Shown: positions 61,640-64,000 of the stretch, piece after piece | Layout of the letters: every line of letters begins with the position of its first letter | How positions within the stretch are numbered: position 1 is the first letter of the stretch | Assembly (NCBI RefSeq): GCF_002078875.1 | Contig: NC_034410.1 | Coordinates: 105,161,989 to 105,225,988, forward strand | DNA: 64,000 nucleotides | Direction: 5' to 3' | DNA from: Numida meleagris | Taxonomy: Eukaryota; Chordata; Aves; Galliformes; Numididae | The notes under the pieces: model-generated | Database searches by the model: none | Told to the model about the DNA's origin: nothing | What the model saw: only the letters and a program-made list of their open reading frames with translations | Position numbers and translations under genes: made by a program

Positions 61640-61835
61640 TTTCAAATTCCTTTATCAAAATGGAAAGCACAGCTGCATACTTCTCATTGCTCAGAGCACT
61701 GTGTTTAGCCAAATGTATCAAAATGCATACAGTTATTTGCCATCATTTGAGTCAACATTGCCCTCCCCATGCCTTGGTTTCAGTCAACACAGTGTTAATA
61801 GCGCACTGATGATTTGGTTGTTGCTGAGCAATGGG
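61640..61835 (-). pseudogene. hAT transposase fossil, upstream part
   Basis: On the minus strand one frame reads VLTETKAWGGQC, two TGA stops nearby, then HLAKHSALSNEKYAAVLSIL and IKEFENR, ending exactly where the CR1 tail begins. hAT transposases of this group have such a K-LxLW, then SxxKYxxVLxxLxxEFxxRF arrangement shortly before the LQxDxxLK block, which here lies on the other side of the CR1. The upstream limit of the element is not clear. Confidence 0.62.
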
Positions 61836-64000
61836 CACATACCCAGGGCTGCTCCACTATAGTTAAAAATTTTTTTAGCAGTTTAAGTCACCCTCATACA
61901 CTCTACAGCTTGCCAGTTTTACAGTGTTGCATTAAGAAAAACAATAAATTCTCCTGAAAATCAACTAAATAATTTAGAAAAAATATTTAAAATATGAATT
62001 TACAAGCAACTACAATAAAGCTCTAGAATTAAAATTCAATAAAAAAGAGCAAGATGTTTTCAGATCTTCAAAGAATATTTTTTTCAATTGGACAGATGGT
62101 TATGTCCTTTTCATCAAAATTATATCTTTCTCAGAAAATTTTTATTTTCCTTAAATACAAGTGGTCCAACCACATTCAATAAAAGATTACCAACATAATT
62201 GTAATTGTCACTTATCATTCATGTTTACATTGAGAAAGGGCATAAAGAGTTGCATCAAATCTAAGTTCTGACACAAACACATTTCCAATTCCTCGCCTAG
62301 ACCTCTGCTGATCAAAATCATGGTCTTAGTATTAAGATAGATGCTTTTGATGACAGTTAATCATCTTATGATCACAGTAGCAGTGAGATGATTATTTAAA
62401 CTTAGCAACATTCTCCAAAAAATGCTGAAAATCAAAAGGCTGTACAATTACCAAAACTTTTGGGGATCTGATCTTTTTTATCCTGTATATATGAAGCTAC
62501 TAAAATAAAATAATTCATGCTGATGAGATCTTTGCAAAGTTTTGCTGTGCCTTACTGCCATATAGACACTATCTACTTCATATGCCAAAGGCCTATGAAT
62601 TTAGATAAAAAAAACGTGTCTGATCATGAACTTTGAAAAAATGTAAAAACCTCAAACCTCATTTTGGTACTAAAATAATCTGGTTCTTATTACAAAGGTG
62701 ATATGCAGTTTTGAACTTCAGTGCGAAAAACCTGCATATTGAGTATAGACCATTTCGATTAAGTCCCCGTTACCGAAGTCCCAGTCACAGAACTGATTTA
62801 ATTCTTTGAGCTTCTGTCAGTGGACTACTACAGATTCCAATTCCAGGGCCAAAAGGACATTCAAATGTAAGTTTCTTCTGTGGCTCTCTAGCTGAAACTG
62901 AAGTTTATGTAGGGACAGGTGGAGCTGAGATAGCACAGACGTGTGCTTTGCACTCTTCCTGTAGTGAAAATGTTTTGAATTGGGTTGATCACAGAATATG
63001 GATCAAGAATAACTATCCTAGGCTGTCAAAAATCTGAAAACCATCAGATGATGAGGACCACAATGTGTCATGCTCCCTGGCATCTCCGTATTCAGGGACC
63101 TGAGGTAAGTACTCTATATTCCAGTCAATCTCCTCACAATTAGGAGTGATAGTAACACAAAGGAGCAGCAATGAATTGTCTCTGTAACTCAATGATTCCC
63201 TACAGCAAGGCTGTCTCACAAAAGCTGATTCCAGCAAACCTAGGGTTTTCTTTGCCAGAAAATGGACAAAGATTAGAAGCACATACACTCAAATTTTCAG
63301 AATGAAGTGATTTAATCTTCACGAAGTGCAGATCAATGAGACTACAACACACAAGCACTTCAGGTACACTGACTGACCTTTCAATTCATTCCAGACCAGG
63401 CATCTTATTTTTACAGCACTTACTGGGCTCAGTCCCTTTTTATCTGAGAAACCATCTCCTGCAGATCATTACAAGAAAGATAGTCGTGTTTGCCAATATA
63501 AAAGTTTTAAAAAAGTTATTTCACCCAAAATCTCAGCTATGGATTTATTTTCACCTAGAAAAACATCTAGTCCTTCCTTTTCTACAGCTAACTGCTTCAT
63601 TTTAAGCAGGCTCATGTTAACAGGTTTCTACAATGTGTTACCATATAGAACAGACCCTTCTTTATGTAGAAAGTTAAAAAGGATAAGAAAAGACCTTGCT
63701 CCCTAAAGACAACCTGATACTTTCTCAATTTATGCAAGTGAACAATAACCACAATAAAATTTAAACATGCATTTAAAAATACAGTATGCAAATTCATAAC
63801 ACGTTAACACTTATCTCTTTAAATACAGAAGCCCCTAAAAACTAAAATATTGCTCAGATTGTCTGCTATCAAAATATGCCATTTTTTTCTACCATTGTCT
63901 GACATCACTTACCTAAGACAAGAGCTAGCTATGAAACTGAAGACCCTTATTCAGCAGGGTAATGTGAGGTAGAAACTTCATTCAGTGTTATTTTGGCTTA
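61836..64000. other. AT-rich stretch without recognisable genes
   Basis: No transposon or convincing exon was seen. Open frames near 63013-63288 (minus) and 63336-63605 (plus) overlap each other and lack supporting signals. Confidence 0.45.

Noticed and set aside
1..64000. CRISPR arrays, tRNA or rRNA genes, LTR provirus
   Set aside because: No regularly spaced repeats, cloverleaf-like boxes, rRNA blocks, long terminal repeats or gag/pol/env segments were seen. All reverse-transcriptase-related peptides are CR1.

Overview
The window reads as a nuclear, AT-rich, gene-poor stretch of a bird genome, most likely a galliform. The evidence is the repeat set: at least ten CR1 LINE pieces, most with the avian 3' end (a run related to ATTCTATGATTCTAT), and two internally deleted copies of a Galluhop-like mariner, a family best known from chicken and its relatives. 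There are no bacterial-style genes, operons, CRISPR arrays, tRNA or rRNA genes, and no LTR provirus was recognised.

Layout. 1-5 kb: a possible terminal exon, a 670-bp CR1 and a minus-strand candidate exon. 5.5-10.1 kb: two short minus-strand CR1 pieces, a possible hAT-like transposase fossil and two candidate exons. 10.1-17.3 kb: intron-like AT-rich DNA. 17.3-30.2 kb: most of the minus-strand candidate exons, including the best two (17272-17421 and 23448-23564), plus a long CR1 at 26.6 kb. 34.4-47.2 kb: plus-strand candidate exons, ending in a two-exon reading frame (46810-47149) whose halves join in frame across an 82-bp intron, with three CR1 copies and a diverged 83-bp tandem duplication between them. 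48-64 kb: two mariners, several CR1 copies, long homopolymers and a nested transposon complex at 59.7-61.8 kb.

Genes. No known gene could be named. Two gene models are proposed. On the minus strand, exons at 23448, 22152, 17272, 7672 and 3872 all begin in phase 0 and the internal ones also end in phase 0. Together they would encode a partly coiled-coil protein. On the plus strand, exons at 34419, 45380, 46826 (or a start codon at 46810) and 46998 share phase-1 junctions and end in a basic C-terminus. Intronic DNA contains many chance pseudo-exons, so every single-exon call is tentative. The models depend on consistent phase, not on a database match.

Repeats. The long CR1 copies are all in the plus orientation and are 5'-truncated remains of the end of ORF2 and the 3' UTR, with stops in the reading frame. 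Two sibling pairs are recognisable: 2.5 with 60.8 kb, and 26.6 with 43.1 kb. The richest structure is a fossil hAT transposase on the minus strand, split by a mariner and by a CR1.
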